Positions 1-7,063 of a stretch of 10,863 nt of DNA are shown in pieces. The translations under genes were made by a program, and so were the position numbers. Origin of the DNA: Faecalibacterium sp. CAG:74 (lineage in GTDB: Bacteria; Bacillota; Clostridia; Christensenellales; Aristaeellaceae); NCBI GenBank assembly GCA_000437595.1, contig FR899865.1, forward strand, positions 9,062 to 19,924. Reading direction: 5' to 3'. The first letter of the stretch is position 1, and every line of letters begins with the position of its first letter. Below the pieces are notes generated by a model. The model searched no databases and had not been told where the DNA came from. It saw only the letters and a program-made list of their open reading frames with translations.

Positions 1-2
1 CA

Positions 3-1034
3 CACGGGAACATGGCGGCGGGCAGCCTGCTGGACTGCCTTGAACTGATGGCGGAAGCCGGGCTGACCTGCTGGGACGAGCCGAAATTGCGGAACATGCT
101 GCGCTTCCCGCTGCTGATGTCGCTGGGGAACGGCTATTTCGCGAACTTCGCGGACTGCGACGCGCGCCCGGTGATGTATGGCGAGCGATTGCAGCGCGCG
201 GGCGAACTGCTTCGCGATGCGCCGCTGACGGCGATGGGGCAGAACCTGCGCGGTCAGCCGACGGACTGCATCGGCGACGTGCCGCACTTTTCGCGCCTTT
301 TGCAGCGGCTGTTCCATCCGGCTGGCGCAGGTCAGTCGGCAGGGGACACGCAGGACACGCTGCTGCCGGACTTGCAGGTGCGCATCATCCGCCGAAGCGG
401 GTGGACGCTGTGCATCAAGGGCGGGCACAACGGCGAAAGCCACAATCACAACGACGTCGGGTCACTGATGGTGTATGTGGATGGGGATCCGCTGCTGGTG
501 GATGCGGGCAACATGGTTTATACCGCGAAAACCTTCTCCGATGCGCGCTACACGCTCTGGAACTGCCGGAGCATGTACCACAATGTGCCGCTGATTGGCG
601 GATTCGAGCAGTGCGCCGGGGCAGAGTACACCGCGCGGAACTTCCGTGCCTTGCCGGACGGCGCGTCGCTGGAGATTGCGGGCGCGTATCCGGCGGAAGC
701 GGGCGTGCTGTCGGCGATTCGCGGCGCATTGGTCACGACGGACGGGGGTCAAATTGCGGACGAAATCACCCTGCAAGCGCCGGAAGCCGTCGCTTTCACC
801 CTGATAGCGCGGGAGAAGCCGGAAATCCGCCCGGACGGGATTGAATTTGCGCACGCACGGATGGAAATCAGCCCCATGCTGGCGGCAGCGGTGGAAGAAA
901 TCCCCGTTACCGACGCGCGGATGGCGAAGAACTGGCATGGGTCGCTCTGGCGGATTGCGCTGACGGCGGAAGCGGGCAGGCATCATCGGCTGTCCATCAA
1001 AATCAGCAGAAATAATTTTGCAAATCAGGAATGA
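3..1034 (+). CDS. Heparinase II/III-family protein, C-terminal part (5' end outside window)
   Basis: The frame is open to the left edge (codons from base 3, reading H-G-N before the first ATG at 12), so this is the 3' part of a longer gene; the ATG at 12 is internal. The hallmark is the block at about nt 420-600: a GGHNGESHNHNDVGS motif (HNHND at 441-455), then a D-A-G turn, Y-T-A-K-T-F, R-Y-x-L-W and Y-H-N-V-P-L-I-G-G. This matches the beta-sandwich part of heparinase II/III-like proteins (PF07940 type), which cleave acidic polysaccharides by beta-elimination. The upstream part, helical and rich in M/L, fits the end of the alpha-toroid domain. The missing N-terminus would hold any signal peptide and part of the active site, so substrate and location cannot be stated. 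The gene ends 58 bp before the BIG2 protein gene and may be co-transcribed with it. Family assignment is firm; enzymatic activity is inferred. Confidence 0.88.
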   Translation, partial: HGNMAAGSLLDCLELMAEAGLTCWDEPKLRNMLRFPLLMSLGNGYFANFADCDARPVMYGERLQRAGELLRDAPLTAMGQNLRGQPTDCIGDVPHFSRLLQRLFHPAGAGQSAGDTQDTLLPDLQVRIIRRSGWTLCIKGGHNGESHNHNDVGSLMVYVDGDPLLVDAGNMVYTAKTFSDARYTLWNCRSMYHNVPLIGGFEQCAGAEYTARNFRALPDGASLEIAGAYPAEAGVLSAIRGALVTTDGGQIADEITLQAPEAVAFTLIAREKPEIRPDGIEFAHARMEISPMLAAAVEEIPVTDARMAKNWHGSLWRIALTAEAGRHHRLSIKISRNNFANQE

Positions 1035-1092
1035 AGTTGGAAGGGTCATTCGTTGTATCATTGGAAAGCCGATGGAAGGAGGAAACTTCCTT

Positions 1093-3135
1093 ATGAAGAA
1101 TTTCTGGAAAATTGTGATGCTGACCGTCCTGTGCGTGTCGCTGCTGTGCGGCGTGACGGCGATGGCGGAAGCCGACCGTTTTCAGTTTGAAAAAACAAAT
1201 TTGACCGTCTTTGAGGGCAATACGCTGGAATTGTCGCTCATCCGGCAGGGCAATTGCGCGGCGGACGGCGAATTGACATTTGTCAGCGGGCGCGAGAACA
1301 TCGCGACGGTGGATGAAAACGGTGTGGTAACGGGACTGACGAAAGGGCAGTCGACGATTACTGCGACGCTCAAAACCGAGAAACGGACGTGGAAAGCGTC
1401 TGTCACCGTGACGGTGGCGCGCGCCGTGACGGACATTGCGGTGAACGAAACGAGTCTCACGCTCTATGATGCGGCAGATCCGCTCATCAGTCACCTGACG
1501 GGCGGCGCGGACGGCCGCGTGCTGCTGCTGCGCAAAGGCAAGCAGGTGTCGATTCGGGCGACGCTGTCCCCCAATGACGCGAACAACCGCCGTTATACCG
1601 TCGCTTCGTCGGATACGGACGTGGTGCGTGCGAGCGGGTCAACGCTGACGGCGCGCGGCGCGGGCGAGTGCATCGTGACCGTGGCGAGCGAATCGAACCC
1701 GGAAGTCAGTGTGGATTACCGCGTCATCGTCATCACCCCGGTAACGGGCGTGACGGTGACGGCGGACACCAAGACGCTCTTCATCGGCACAACGGCGCAG
1801 CTGACCGCGACGGTGAAGCCGGCGGATGCGTCCATCACGGGCGTGAAGTGGGAGAGCACGAACGAGAAAGTCGCCGTTGTGGATGAATACGGCGTGGTGA
1901 CGGGCGTTGGGCGCGGACAGGCGACCATTCGCGCGACGGCGGCGGATGGCGGCGGTCAGCGCGCAAGCGTGAACGTGACCGTCAAGCAGCAGCCGGAAAG
2001 CATCACCCTGAGCGGCTTAAGCGGCAATATCCGCGTGGGCGGCGGCGTTACGCTGAAGGCGACCGTGCTGCCGAACACGACAAGTGACAAGGCGGTTGTG
2101 TGGTCTACGTCGGACGCGAGCGTCGCGACGGTGAGCGCGAACGGCTACGTCAAGGGCGTACGCGCGGGCAGCTGCACCATCACCTGCCAGAGCAAGACGT
2201 TCCCGGAGGTCTATGCGCAAATCGACGTGACGGTGTATGCGCCGGTTACGTCCATCACCTTCAACGAGAAGAAACCGTCCGTGGCGGTGGGGCGCAGCAT
2301 TGCCCTCAGCTGGACGGTGAAACCGCAGGACGCGACGGATTCGTCCGTCAGCTTCTCGACGAACAAGCCGGATGTTGTGTCGGTGTCGGATGACGGCATC
2401 GTGACCGGTCTCAAGCGCGGTGAATGCTACGTCTACGCGACCGCGAACGACGGCAGCGGCAAAAAGGCGACCATCCGCGTGACGGTGACGCAGCCGGTCA
2501 CGGGCGTGACGATGAAGTACACCTCGCAGAACGTGGGGCTGAACAAGTACACCACGAACACCGCTATTCTGGAACCCGCGAACGCCGACAACAAGAAGAT
2601 GCAATGGACAAGCCAGGATGAGCGCATTGCGACGGTATCGGGCAACGGGCTGAATCCGAAGGTGACGGGCCGTGCATGGGGCACGACGACCATCATCGGT
2701 ACGACGGATGACGGCAGTTATGTCGTCACCTACACCATCAACGTTGGCAGCAGAAAGGATGCGCTGCGCATCACGAATCTGTGGGCGGAAAACAACGCGG
2801 CGAAGATTGTTGTTTACAACGCCAGCAACCTGACCATCACCAAATTCTACTACACGATTTACCTTTACAATGCCTTCGGCGAACCGCTGGTCTGCAACAC
2901 CGACGGGCGGTCCTTCTCCTTCACGGGCACTTACAACTTCACCCTTGCCCCTGGTGAAGCGACCCGCCACGGGCAGTTCTCCTTCGGGCGCGAGTACATC
3001 AAGCCCTATGGCGTGGGGCAGGTGGTCATGCGCATCAATGGCTACGACATTGAGGGCGGTGAGCACTATGATATTCCCGCCAATGACCAGCCGGAATTCA
3101 CTTGGAAGGCCACGATTGACGACGGACAAGGGTAA
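1093..3135 (+). CDS. Secreted protein with six BIG2-like (bacterial Ig-like) modules
   Basis: The product is 680 aa from ATG 1093, chosen because AAGGAGG at 1076-1082 lies 10 nt upstream and the protein then begins with a typical signal peptide (MKNFWK, a hydrophobic stretch, cleavage likely after A-M-A near residue 24). Frame-compatible upstream ATGs at 1018 and 1072 lack this. Six repeated modules follow at about residues 29-108, 109-214, 215-297, 298-381, 382-465 and 466-551. Most show the BIG2 pattern: a start such as PVTGV or PVTSI, L-x-A-T-V-x-P, W-x-S-x, V-A-T/V-V, G-x-V-T-G, G-x-x-T-I, and a closing V-x-V-T-V. Module 2 is longer, with an insertion around an L-L-L-R-K-G-K segment. Residues about 552-680 form a separate aromatic-rich, beta-like domain I do not recognise. 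There is no LPXTG, SLH or C-terminal membrane span, so the protein is probably secreted or held non-covalently at the surface. BIG2 modules are common in adhesins and carbohydrate-active surface proteins; the actual ligand is unknown. Confidence 0.9.
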   Translation: MKNFWKIVMLTVLCVSLLCGVTAMAEADRFQFEKTNLTVFEGNTLELSLIRQGNCAADGELTFVSGRENIATVDENGVVTGLTKGQSTITATLKTEKRTWKASVTVTVARAVTDIAVNETSLTLYDAADPLISHLTGGADGRVLLLRKGKQVSIRATLSPNDANNRRYTVASSDTDVVRASGSTLTARGAGECIVTVASESNPEVSVDYRVIVITPVTGVTVTADTKTLFIGTTAQLTATVKPADASITGVKWESTNEKVAVVDEYGVVTGVGRGQATIRATAADGGGQRASVNVTVKQQPESITLSGLSGNIRVGGGVTLKATVLPNTTSDKAVVWSTSDASVATVSANGYVKGVRAGSCTITCQSKTFPEVYAQIDVTVYAPVTSITFNEKKPSVAVGRSIALSWTVKPQDATDSSVSFSTNKPDVVSVSDDGIVTGLKRGECYVYATANDGSGKKATIRVTVTQPVTGVTMKYTSQNVGLNKYTTNTAILEPANADNKKMQWTSQDERIATVSGNGLNPKVTGRAWGTTTIIGTTDDGSYVVTYTINVGSRKDALRITNLWAENNAAKIVVYNASNLTITKFYYTIYLYNAFGEPLVCNTDGRSFSFTGTYNFTLAPGEATRHGQFSFGREYIKPYGVGQVVMRINGYDIEGGEHYDIPANDQPEFTWKATIDDGQG

Positions 3136-3142
3136 TCCCTAT

Positions 3143-3173
3143 GCCGCTTCTGGAAACAGGAGCGGCGCTTTTT
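3143..3173 (+). terminator. Rho-independent terminator after the BIG2 gene
   Basis: A 10-bp stem (3143-3152 with 3157-3166, one G-U wobble) closed by a GAAA tetraloop is followed by GC and five T residues (3169-3173). It starts 7 nt after the stop codon and separates the BIG2 gene from the metal cluster. Confidence 0.93.
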
Positions 3174-3264
3174 AATTGGGAGTGAGAAGCTGGGAACAAA
3201 ATGGATGCAAATGGGCGATTTCTCATCAGCGTCAGCAAACAAAAGAAGTATTTTTGCAGCTATC

Positions 3265-3293
3265 TTGACACGCTTTTTCACCTGTGCTACACT
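3265..3293 (+). promoter_or_regulatory. Sigma-70/SigA-type promoter for the HMA_2/P-type ATPase cluster
   Basis: A perfect -35 TTGACA (3265-3270), a 17-bp spacer and a -10 TACACT (3288-3293) preceded by the extended -10 element TGC (3285-3287). The expected start point is about 3299-3301, giving a leader of about 95 nt before the ATG at 3396. An A/T-rich stretch sits just upstream (about 3241-3256). No other feature was seen between the terminator (3173) and this promoter. Confidence 0.85.
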
Positions 3294-3300
3294 GTGAGCG

Positions 3301-3325
3301 GTTGAAGAATGCCGTGTTCTTCGAC
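3301..3325 (+). promoter_or_regulatory. Hairpin at the predicted 5' end of the metal-cluster transcript
   Basis: Bases 3301-3309 pair with 3317-3325 over 9 bp (one U-G wobble) around a 7-nt loop. It falls at or within a base or two of the predicted transcription start, so the mRNA would begin with a hairpin. Such structures can stabilise transcripts or act as early regulatory elements. It has no T-tract and is not a terminator. The rest of the leader matches no riboswitch I recognise. Confidence 0.55.
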
Positions 3326-3395
3326 CCTTTGCGGTATCCCAATAAATTGGAACTATCAACAGGTAATGTTTTTATTCACAGGGGAGGTCATCCGA

Positions 3396-3974
3396 ATGAA
3401 TACAACCCTGCTGGCAGCGCTCGCGCTGGGCGGCGCTGCGCTCTCGGTCAAGAAGCCGACGCAGAACCATAACCTGATGCGTTTGCCGTCCTTCCGGGGC
3501 GTCGCGGAAGTCCGCGCAAGCCTGCCGGGACGGATGCGGCTCTATCTGCCTGCCGTATCCGCTAACCGCGAAGCCGCAAAGGAAATGAAGCGGCAGCTGG
3601 AAGCAACCGGCGTGGTGCATGAAGTGACGCTCAACTTCCGCCTGTCCACCGCCCTCATTCGCTACGATGAGACGAAGGTCGAAGCCGCCGTGGTGCAGGG
3701 CGCGGTGCTGAAGCTGATGGGATTGACCGACGCACTGCAGAAAGAGCCGGTCAGCCGAATTCAAAGCGGGTTGAATACGCTGATGGCGGCAATCAACCAC
3801 GGTTTGCTGGAGGCGACGAACGGTCTGCTTGATGTGCGGACGCTGGCGGGATGCGCGCTGACGTTCGCGGGCGTGAAAAGCCTTGCGGTTAGCGGCGCGG
3901 CTGTTCCGGGCGCGATGACGCTGCTCTGGTGGGCAGCCAGCATCTGGAGGCGAAACGACAGTGGGACGAATTGA
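3396..3974 (+). CDS. HMA_2-domain membrane protein A
   Basis: The product is 192 aa from ATG 3396, selected by GGGGAGG at 3381-3387 (8-nt spacing); the ATG at 3309 lies inside the leader hairpin. The N-terminus (M-N-T-T-L-L-A-A-L-A-L-G-G) is a short hydrophobic anchor. Residues about 37-110 form an HMA_2-type module (ferredoxin-like heavy-metal-associated fold, PF19991 type as I recall it) with the signature S-L-P-G-R-M-R-L and a second half ending T-A-L-I-R-Y-D-E. The classical CxxC metal site is absent. The C-terminal third has a hydrophobic segment around V-P-G-A-M-T-L-L-W-W-A-A-S followed by a basic tail, suggesting membrane attachment. The gene overlaps the next one by 14 nt, so the two are probably co-translated. 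Position ahead of a P1B-type ATPase with the same module suggests a scaffold, chaperone or regulatory subunit for the pump. Metal binding is not demonstrable from sequence. Confidence 0.8.
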   Translation: MNTTLLAALALGGAALSVKKPTQNHNLMRLPSFRGVAEVRASLPGRMRLYLPAVSANREAAKEMKRQLEATGVVHEVTLNFRLSTALIRYDETKVEAAVVQGAVLKLMGLTDALQKEPVSRIQSGLNTLMAAINHGLLEATNGLLDVRTLAGCALTFAGVKSLAVSGAAVPGAMTLLWWAASIWRRNDSGTN

Positions 3975-4350
3975 AACGGCGCTGATTCGCCACTACCTGA
4001 AGCCCACTGTGACCAGCGACCTGCCGGGGCGCTTGCGCTTGAGCTTCAAGGGATATCAGATGCTGCCGAAGGAAGCGCTACCGTATCTGCATTATGTGCA
4101 GGATGTGATGACGATGCTGCCGGGGGTGCGGGGCGCGCAGGTGAATCCGCGGATTGGTACGGCGCTGGTGACGTATGACGCGAGCATGACCAATCGGGAG
4201 GAAATCCTGCGGTGGATTGCGACGGCGGTTGATACGGGGCTGGAATTGGCGCAGGAGATTGACTGGACAAGGAGCGATGTGGGGGAGGAAGAACTGGCGA
4301 CGATGGCACGCCGCCGCCTCGCGCTTCGCTTGGGACAGGTAAAAAAGTAA
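3961..4350 (+). CDS. HMA_2-domain protein B (soluble, GTG start)
   Basis: The product is 129 aa. The start is GTG 3961: GGAGG at 3946-3950 lies 10 nt upstream, and translation would re-initiate 14 nt before the previous gene's stop. It is essentially one HMA_2-type module at residues about 13-80, with S-D-L-P-G-R-L-R-L near the start and L-P-G-V-R-G-A-Q-V-N-P-R-I-G-T-A-L-V-T-Y-D in the second half, followed by a charged helical tail (E-E-E-L-A-T-M-A-R-R-R). There is no CxxC, signal peptide or convincing membrane span, so it is probably cytoplasmic or bound to its partners. It is the shortest HMA_2 protein here and may be the minimal form of the module. It is followed by a 535-bp gap before the ATPase gene. 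No cysteine is present, which argues against thiol-based metal binding. Confidence 0.8.
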   Translation: MGRIETALIRHYLKPTVTSDLPGRLRLSFKGYQMLPKEALPYLHYVQDVMTMLPGVRGAQVNPRIGTALVTYDASMTNREEILRWIATAVDTGLELAQEIDWTRSDVGEEELATMARRRLALRLGQVKK

Positions 4351-4404
4351 CGGCAAAGAATAGCAAGGAAACGCGACCAAGCCGGGCGCCAGTCAATGGG
4401 TGTC

Positions 4405-4769
4405 GAGAGGGGCTTTGCCCCTTCGCAGGGTCAAGGGACAGCGTCCCTTGTGGGGTTTGGGGCAACGCCCCAACTGTTCCACGGGCGACCATTCCAAAGG
4501 AAAAGTCAACAAAGGCGCAGGCAGCGAAGCGTCCCTGCCGGCAACTTTGCGCTCCCGCAGGAGCGCCCCCAACTTGCTTTTCCCACCCCTTGCACATTGC
4601 CGCGCCAAATGGGCGCGCTTTCCAACACCTATGCTGTGTCGCGCCAGATGGGCGCGACCGTGTAGCTGGTCTTTCAAACATAGCTGGTCTTTTCCGCAAG
4701 CAGGGGTTTCGCCTCTGCGGAGGCGACAAAAGGGCAATGGAAACGGACGAAGTCCGCGATCGCCCTTTG
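4405..4769. repeat. Palindrome-rich intergenic mosaic (eight short hairpins)
   Basis: The 535-bp gap 4351-4885 holds no supportable gene but at least eight short inverted repeats: 4408-4422 (AGGGGC arms), 4432-4450 (8 bp, CAAGGGAC), 4457-4473 (TTGGGGC), 4549-4566 (GCGCTCC, 7 bp), 4601-4617 (CGCGCC), 4639-4657 (TCGCGCC), 4709-4726 (TCGCCTC) and 4729-4768 (AAAGGGC arms enclosing a second CGGAC/GTCCG hairpin). The fifth and sixth are near copies of each other with A-[AG]-A-T-G loops. None is followed by a clear T-tract. The density suggests interspersed palindromic repeats of the REP or mini-hairpin kind rather than a single structured RNA. They separate the two small HMA_2 genes from the ATPase and could cause processing or partial termination. 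Short frames that cross this region on both strands are low-complexity by-products of the repeats. Confidence 0.7.
4663..4692. repeat. 12-bp direct repeat, 18-bp period
   Basis: The sequence TAGCTGGTCTTT occurs at 4663-4674 and again at 4681-4692, separated by six bases. Two copies only; it lies between the sixth and seventh hairpins of the palindromic region. Confidence 0.8.
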
Positions 4770-4800
4770 GAAACCCTCGGTGCACACTCCTGTTAGTTGA

Positions 4801-4842
4801 GCTTTTTCACGGCAAGGGTTTGCGCAATCGACGCGAAAAAGC
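4801..4842. promoter_or_regulatory. Inverted repeat upstream of the ATPase gene (possible operator)
   Basis: Perfect 8-bp arms GCTTTTTC (4801-4808) and GAAAAAGC (4835-4842) flank a segment that itself contains the palindrome TTGCGCAA (4820-4827). The right arm runs into the spacer of the candidate promoter at 4828-4856, where a repressor or metal sensor could act. An alternative reading is a weak attenuator hairpin. No regulator gene is present in the window. Confidence 0.4.
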
Positions 4843-4856
4843 ATGAATCATAGAAT
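4828..4856 (+). promoter_or_regulatory. Candidate promoter for the P-type ATPase gene
   Basis: A -35-like TCGACG (4828-4833, 4 of 6 consensus), a 17-bp spacer and a -10 TAGAAT (4851-4856, 5 of 6) would start a transcript near 4863, about 23 nt before the ATG at 4886. It would explain how the ATPase is expressed downstream of a palindrome-rich gap. Weaker than the 3265 promoter and not proven. Confidence 0.45.
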
Positions 4857-4885
4857 CTGAATTGCCAAATCAAAGAAGGGATAAC

Positions 4886-7060
4886 ATGTTCAATCGGGAA
4901 ACACAGAAAAACTGGATGAAGAGTCAGGTGGCGCATAGCCTTCGCGGGCGGCTACGGCTCAGAGTAGAAGGGCTGAACTTCCTGAATGACGAGAAGGAAG
5001 AAATTGCCCAGATGCTTGCCAACCTGCCGGGTGTGCAGTGCGTGCAGGTGACGCCGATTACCTGCGGCATCCTCCTGCGCTTCGATCCGACCGCGACGGA
5101 TACGTCGATTCTCTGTGAGGGCGTGGACGTGACGATGGCGCGCTATGCCATGAACGCCTACCGCAATCGTCAGGCAGGCAGCAAGCCGGAAGAGCCGGAA
5201 GTGTCCATGACGACAAAGCAGCTGACAAAGCGGCTGGCGCTCAACGCGGGCGCAGTGGTGCTCGGTCACACGATTCTGCCTGGCAGCCTGCTCGGCGGCG
5301 CGATGGCGAGCTTCACGTCGCTGGAAGCGCTGACCAGTTTGGGACTGACGATGCCGATGGCACGGAGCGCGGCGGCGGGTCTGCGCCGCGATATGCGCCC
5401 GAACGCCGATTTCCTGACGGTTACGTCGATTGTCGCAAGTCTGCTGCTCGGTACGCCGCATTCCGCCCTGATGATTCTGGCGCTGTCTGACCTCGCGGAA
5501 CTGATGACGTCCTACACCATCGAGCGCACGCGGTCGTCCATCAAGCAGATGCTGTCGGTGGAAGACGGCGAGGTCTGGAAGGTGCTCTCGGACGGTCGGC
5601 TGGAGAAAACGCCGATTGGTAAACTCGAAGCGGGCGACACCATCGAGGTGCACACGGGCGAGAAAATCGCGGTAGATGGCACGGTGGTGTCCGGCAGCGC
5701 GGTTGTTGACCAGAGCGCCATCACGGGCGAATTCGTTCCGGCGGAAAAGCGCAAGGGTGCGGAGGTGTTCGCGGGCACGGTCGTCAAGAACGGCAATATG
5801 CAGATTCAGGCGCAGCGCGTCGGCGACCAGACGGTTGTGTCGCGCATCGTCGGCATGGTGGAGCAGAGCGAACTCAAGAAAGCGCCCATCCAGCGCTATG
5901 CCGATAAGTTCTCCAACTACCTCGTGCCGCTGAACTTCCTGCTGTGCGCGGCGGTTTGGCTCGTGACGCGCAATCCGCAGAAGGCGCTGAAGATGCTTGT
6001 TATTGACTATTCCTGCGGCATCAAGCTTTCGACCGCGACGGCGTTCTCCGCCGCGATTAACACGGCGGTCAAGCGCGGCGTGCTGATTAAAGGCGGCGCG
6101 TACATCGAGCAGATGAGCAGCGCGAATACTGTTCTGCTGGATAAGACCGGCACGATTACCGAGGGCCGTCCGCGCGTGACGGGCATGACGATGCTGACCG
6201 ACACGATGGACGAGGCGGAAGTGCTTTCGCTGGCGATGGCGGCGGAGGAAACCAGTACGCATCCGCTGGCAAGCGCGATTCTGACCTACGGGCGCGCGCA
6301 CGGAGCGAAAATTCCCCCGCATGGCGAAATTGTGACCGAAGTCTCCCGCGGCAGCCGGACGGAAGTCGACGGCAAGTGCATCCGTGTCGGCAACCTCAAG
6401 TACATGAAGGAAAATGGCGTCCGCGCGGATGTCGCGATTCCCGATGCGAACGGCGCAATTCCGAACTACGTTGGCGTGGGGGACAAGATTGTCGCCGTGC
6501 TGTACGCCATGGATAACCCGCGCGCAAACGTCCGCCGCGCCATCAACGCCCTGCGCTACGACGGCGTGGGCGACATTGAGTTGCTGACGGGCGATATGGC
6601 GGCACAGGCGCAGGCTGTTGCGGAAATGGTCGGTGTGGACGGCTATCAAGCGCAGCTGCTGCCCGAACAGAAGGCGGAGGCTGTTTTGAAGCTGCAAACG
6701 CAGGGCAACGGCGTCGTCATGGTCGGCGACGGCATCAACGATGCGCCCGCGCTGGCGTATGCGGACGTCGGCATCTCGCTGGGCAGCAAGTCCACCGACA
6801 TTGCCATGGAAACCAGCGACGTCGTTATCAACCGCGATGATCCGATGATGATTCCCGAACTGCGCCGCCTGGCGCGCGCGACAATGCGCATTGTGCAGCA
6901 GAACTTCGCAATGGTCATCGGCATCAATACCGTCGGACTGATTCTCGGCGCGGCAAGCGGCATCTCTGTGTTGGCGAGCGCGCTGATGCACAACATGTCC
7001 ACCATTCTCGTTGTGGCGAACTCGCTGCGGCTGATGGTGTTTCCGCCGATGGAGGGATAA
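4886..7060 (+). CDS. P1B-type metal/cation ATPase with N-terminal HMA_2 module and D-Y-S-C-G-I-K membrane motif
   Basis: The product is 724 aa from ATG 4886 (GAAGGG at 4875-4880); a TTG at 4862 is less likely. Residues about 8-75 are an HMA_2 module (H-S-L-R-G-R-L-R-L; L-P-G-V-Q-C-V-Q-V-T-P) without CxxC. Hydrophobic segments span about 117-211. The actuator domain carries A-I-T-G-E (TGE at 280-282). The ion-site helix, about 366-390, reads V-I-D-Y-S-C-G-I-K-L-S-T-A-T-A, so the usual C-P-C is Y-S-C (375-377) and the following proline is also absent. The phosphorylated aspartate is D419 in D-K-T-G-T; the nucleotide domain has T-H-P (H459), S-R-G-S-R in place of the usual GxG, T-G-D (568-570) and G-D-G-I-N-D (614-619). 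Membrane helices follow at about 673-717. All catalytic motifs are intact, so the pump should be active, moving an ion across the cytoplasmic membrane with ATP. The changed ion site implies a specificity other than ordinary CopA or ZntA; manganese or zinc export is possible by analogy with CtpC-like pumps but is not shown. The next gene starts 3 nt after the stop. Confidence 0.92.
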   Translation: MFNRETQKNWMKSQVAHSLRGRLRLRVEGLNFLNDEKEEIAQMLANLPGVQCVQVTPITCGILLRFDPTATDTSILCEGVDVTMARYAMNAYRNRQAGSKPEEPEVSMTTKQLTKRLALNAGAVVLGHTILPGSLLGGAMASFTSLEALTSLGLTMPMARSAAAGLRRDMRPNADFLTVTSIVASLLLGTPHSALMILALSDLAELMTSYTIERTRSSIKQMLSVEDGEVWKVLSDGRLEKTPIGKLEAGDTIEVHTGEKIAVDGTVVSGSAVVDQSAITGEFVPAEKRKGAEVFAGTVVKNGNMQIQAQRVGDQTVVSRIVGMVEQSELKKAPIQRYADKFSNYLVPLNFLLCAAVWLVTRNPQKALKMLVIDYSCGIKLSTATAFSAAINTAVKRGVLIKGGAYIEQMSSANTVLLDKTGTITEGRPRVTGMTMLTDTMDEAEVLSLAMAAEETSTHPLASAILTYGRAHGAKIPPHGEIVTEVSRGSRTEVDGKCIRVGNLKYMKENGVRADVAIPDANGAIPNYVGVGDKIVAVLYAMDNPRANVRRAINALRYDGVGDIELLTGDMAAQAQAVAEMVGVDGYQAQLLPEQKAEAVLKLQTQGNGVVMVGDGINDAPALAYADVGISLGSKSTDIAMETSDVVINRDDPMMIPELRRLARATMRIVQQNFAMVIGINTVGLILGAASGISVLASALMHNMSTILVVANSLRLMVFPPMEG

Positions 7061-7063
7061 TGA

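Noticed and set aside
1018..1092. Earlier starts for the BIG2 gene and a promoter in the 58-bp gap (TATCAT at 1056-1061)
   Set aside because: The earlier ATGs overlap the previous gene or the ribosome binding site and would bury the signal peptide. The -10-like TATCAT has no acceptable -35 element.
2017..3129. 370-aa open frame on the minus strand opposite the BIG2 gene
   Set aside because: It lies antisense to clear BIG2 repeats, shows no domain or signal, and has the same R/H/V-rich composition as other shadow frames.
4663..4692. A minimal CRISPR-like array
   Set aside because: There are only two 12-bp copies with a 6-bp spacer and no cas gene, far from CRISPR dimensions.
4393..4785. Open frames on both strands through the palindromic gap
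   Set aside because: They simply read through hairpins, share no domain, overlap each other in several frames and lack convincing ribosome binding sites.
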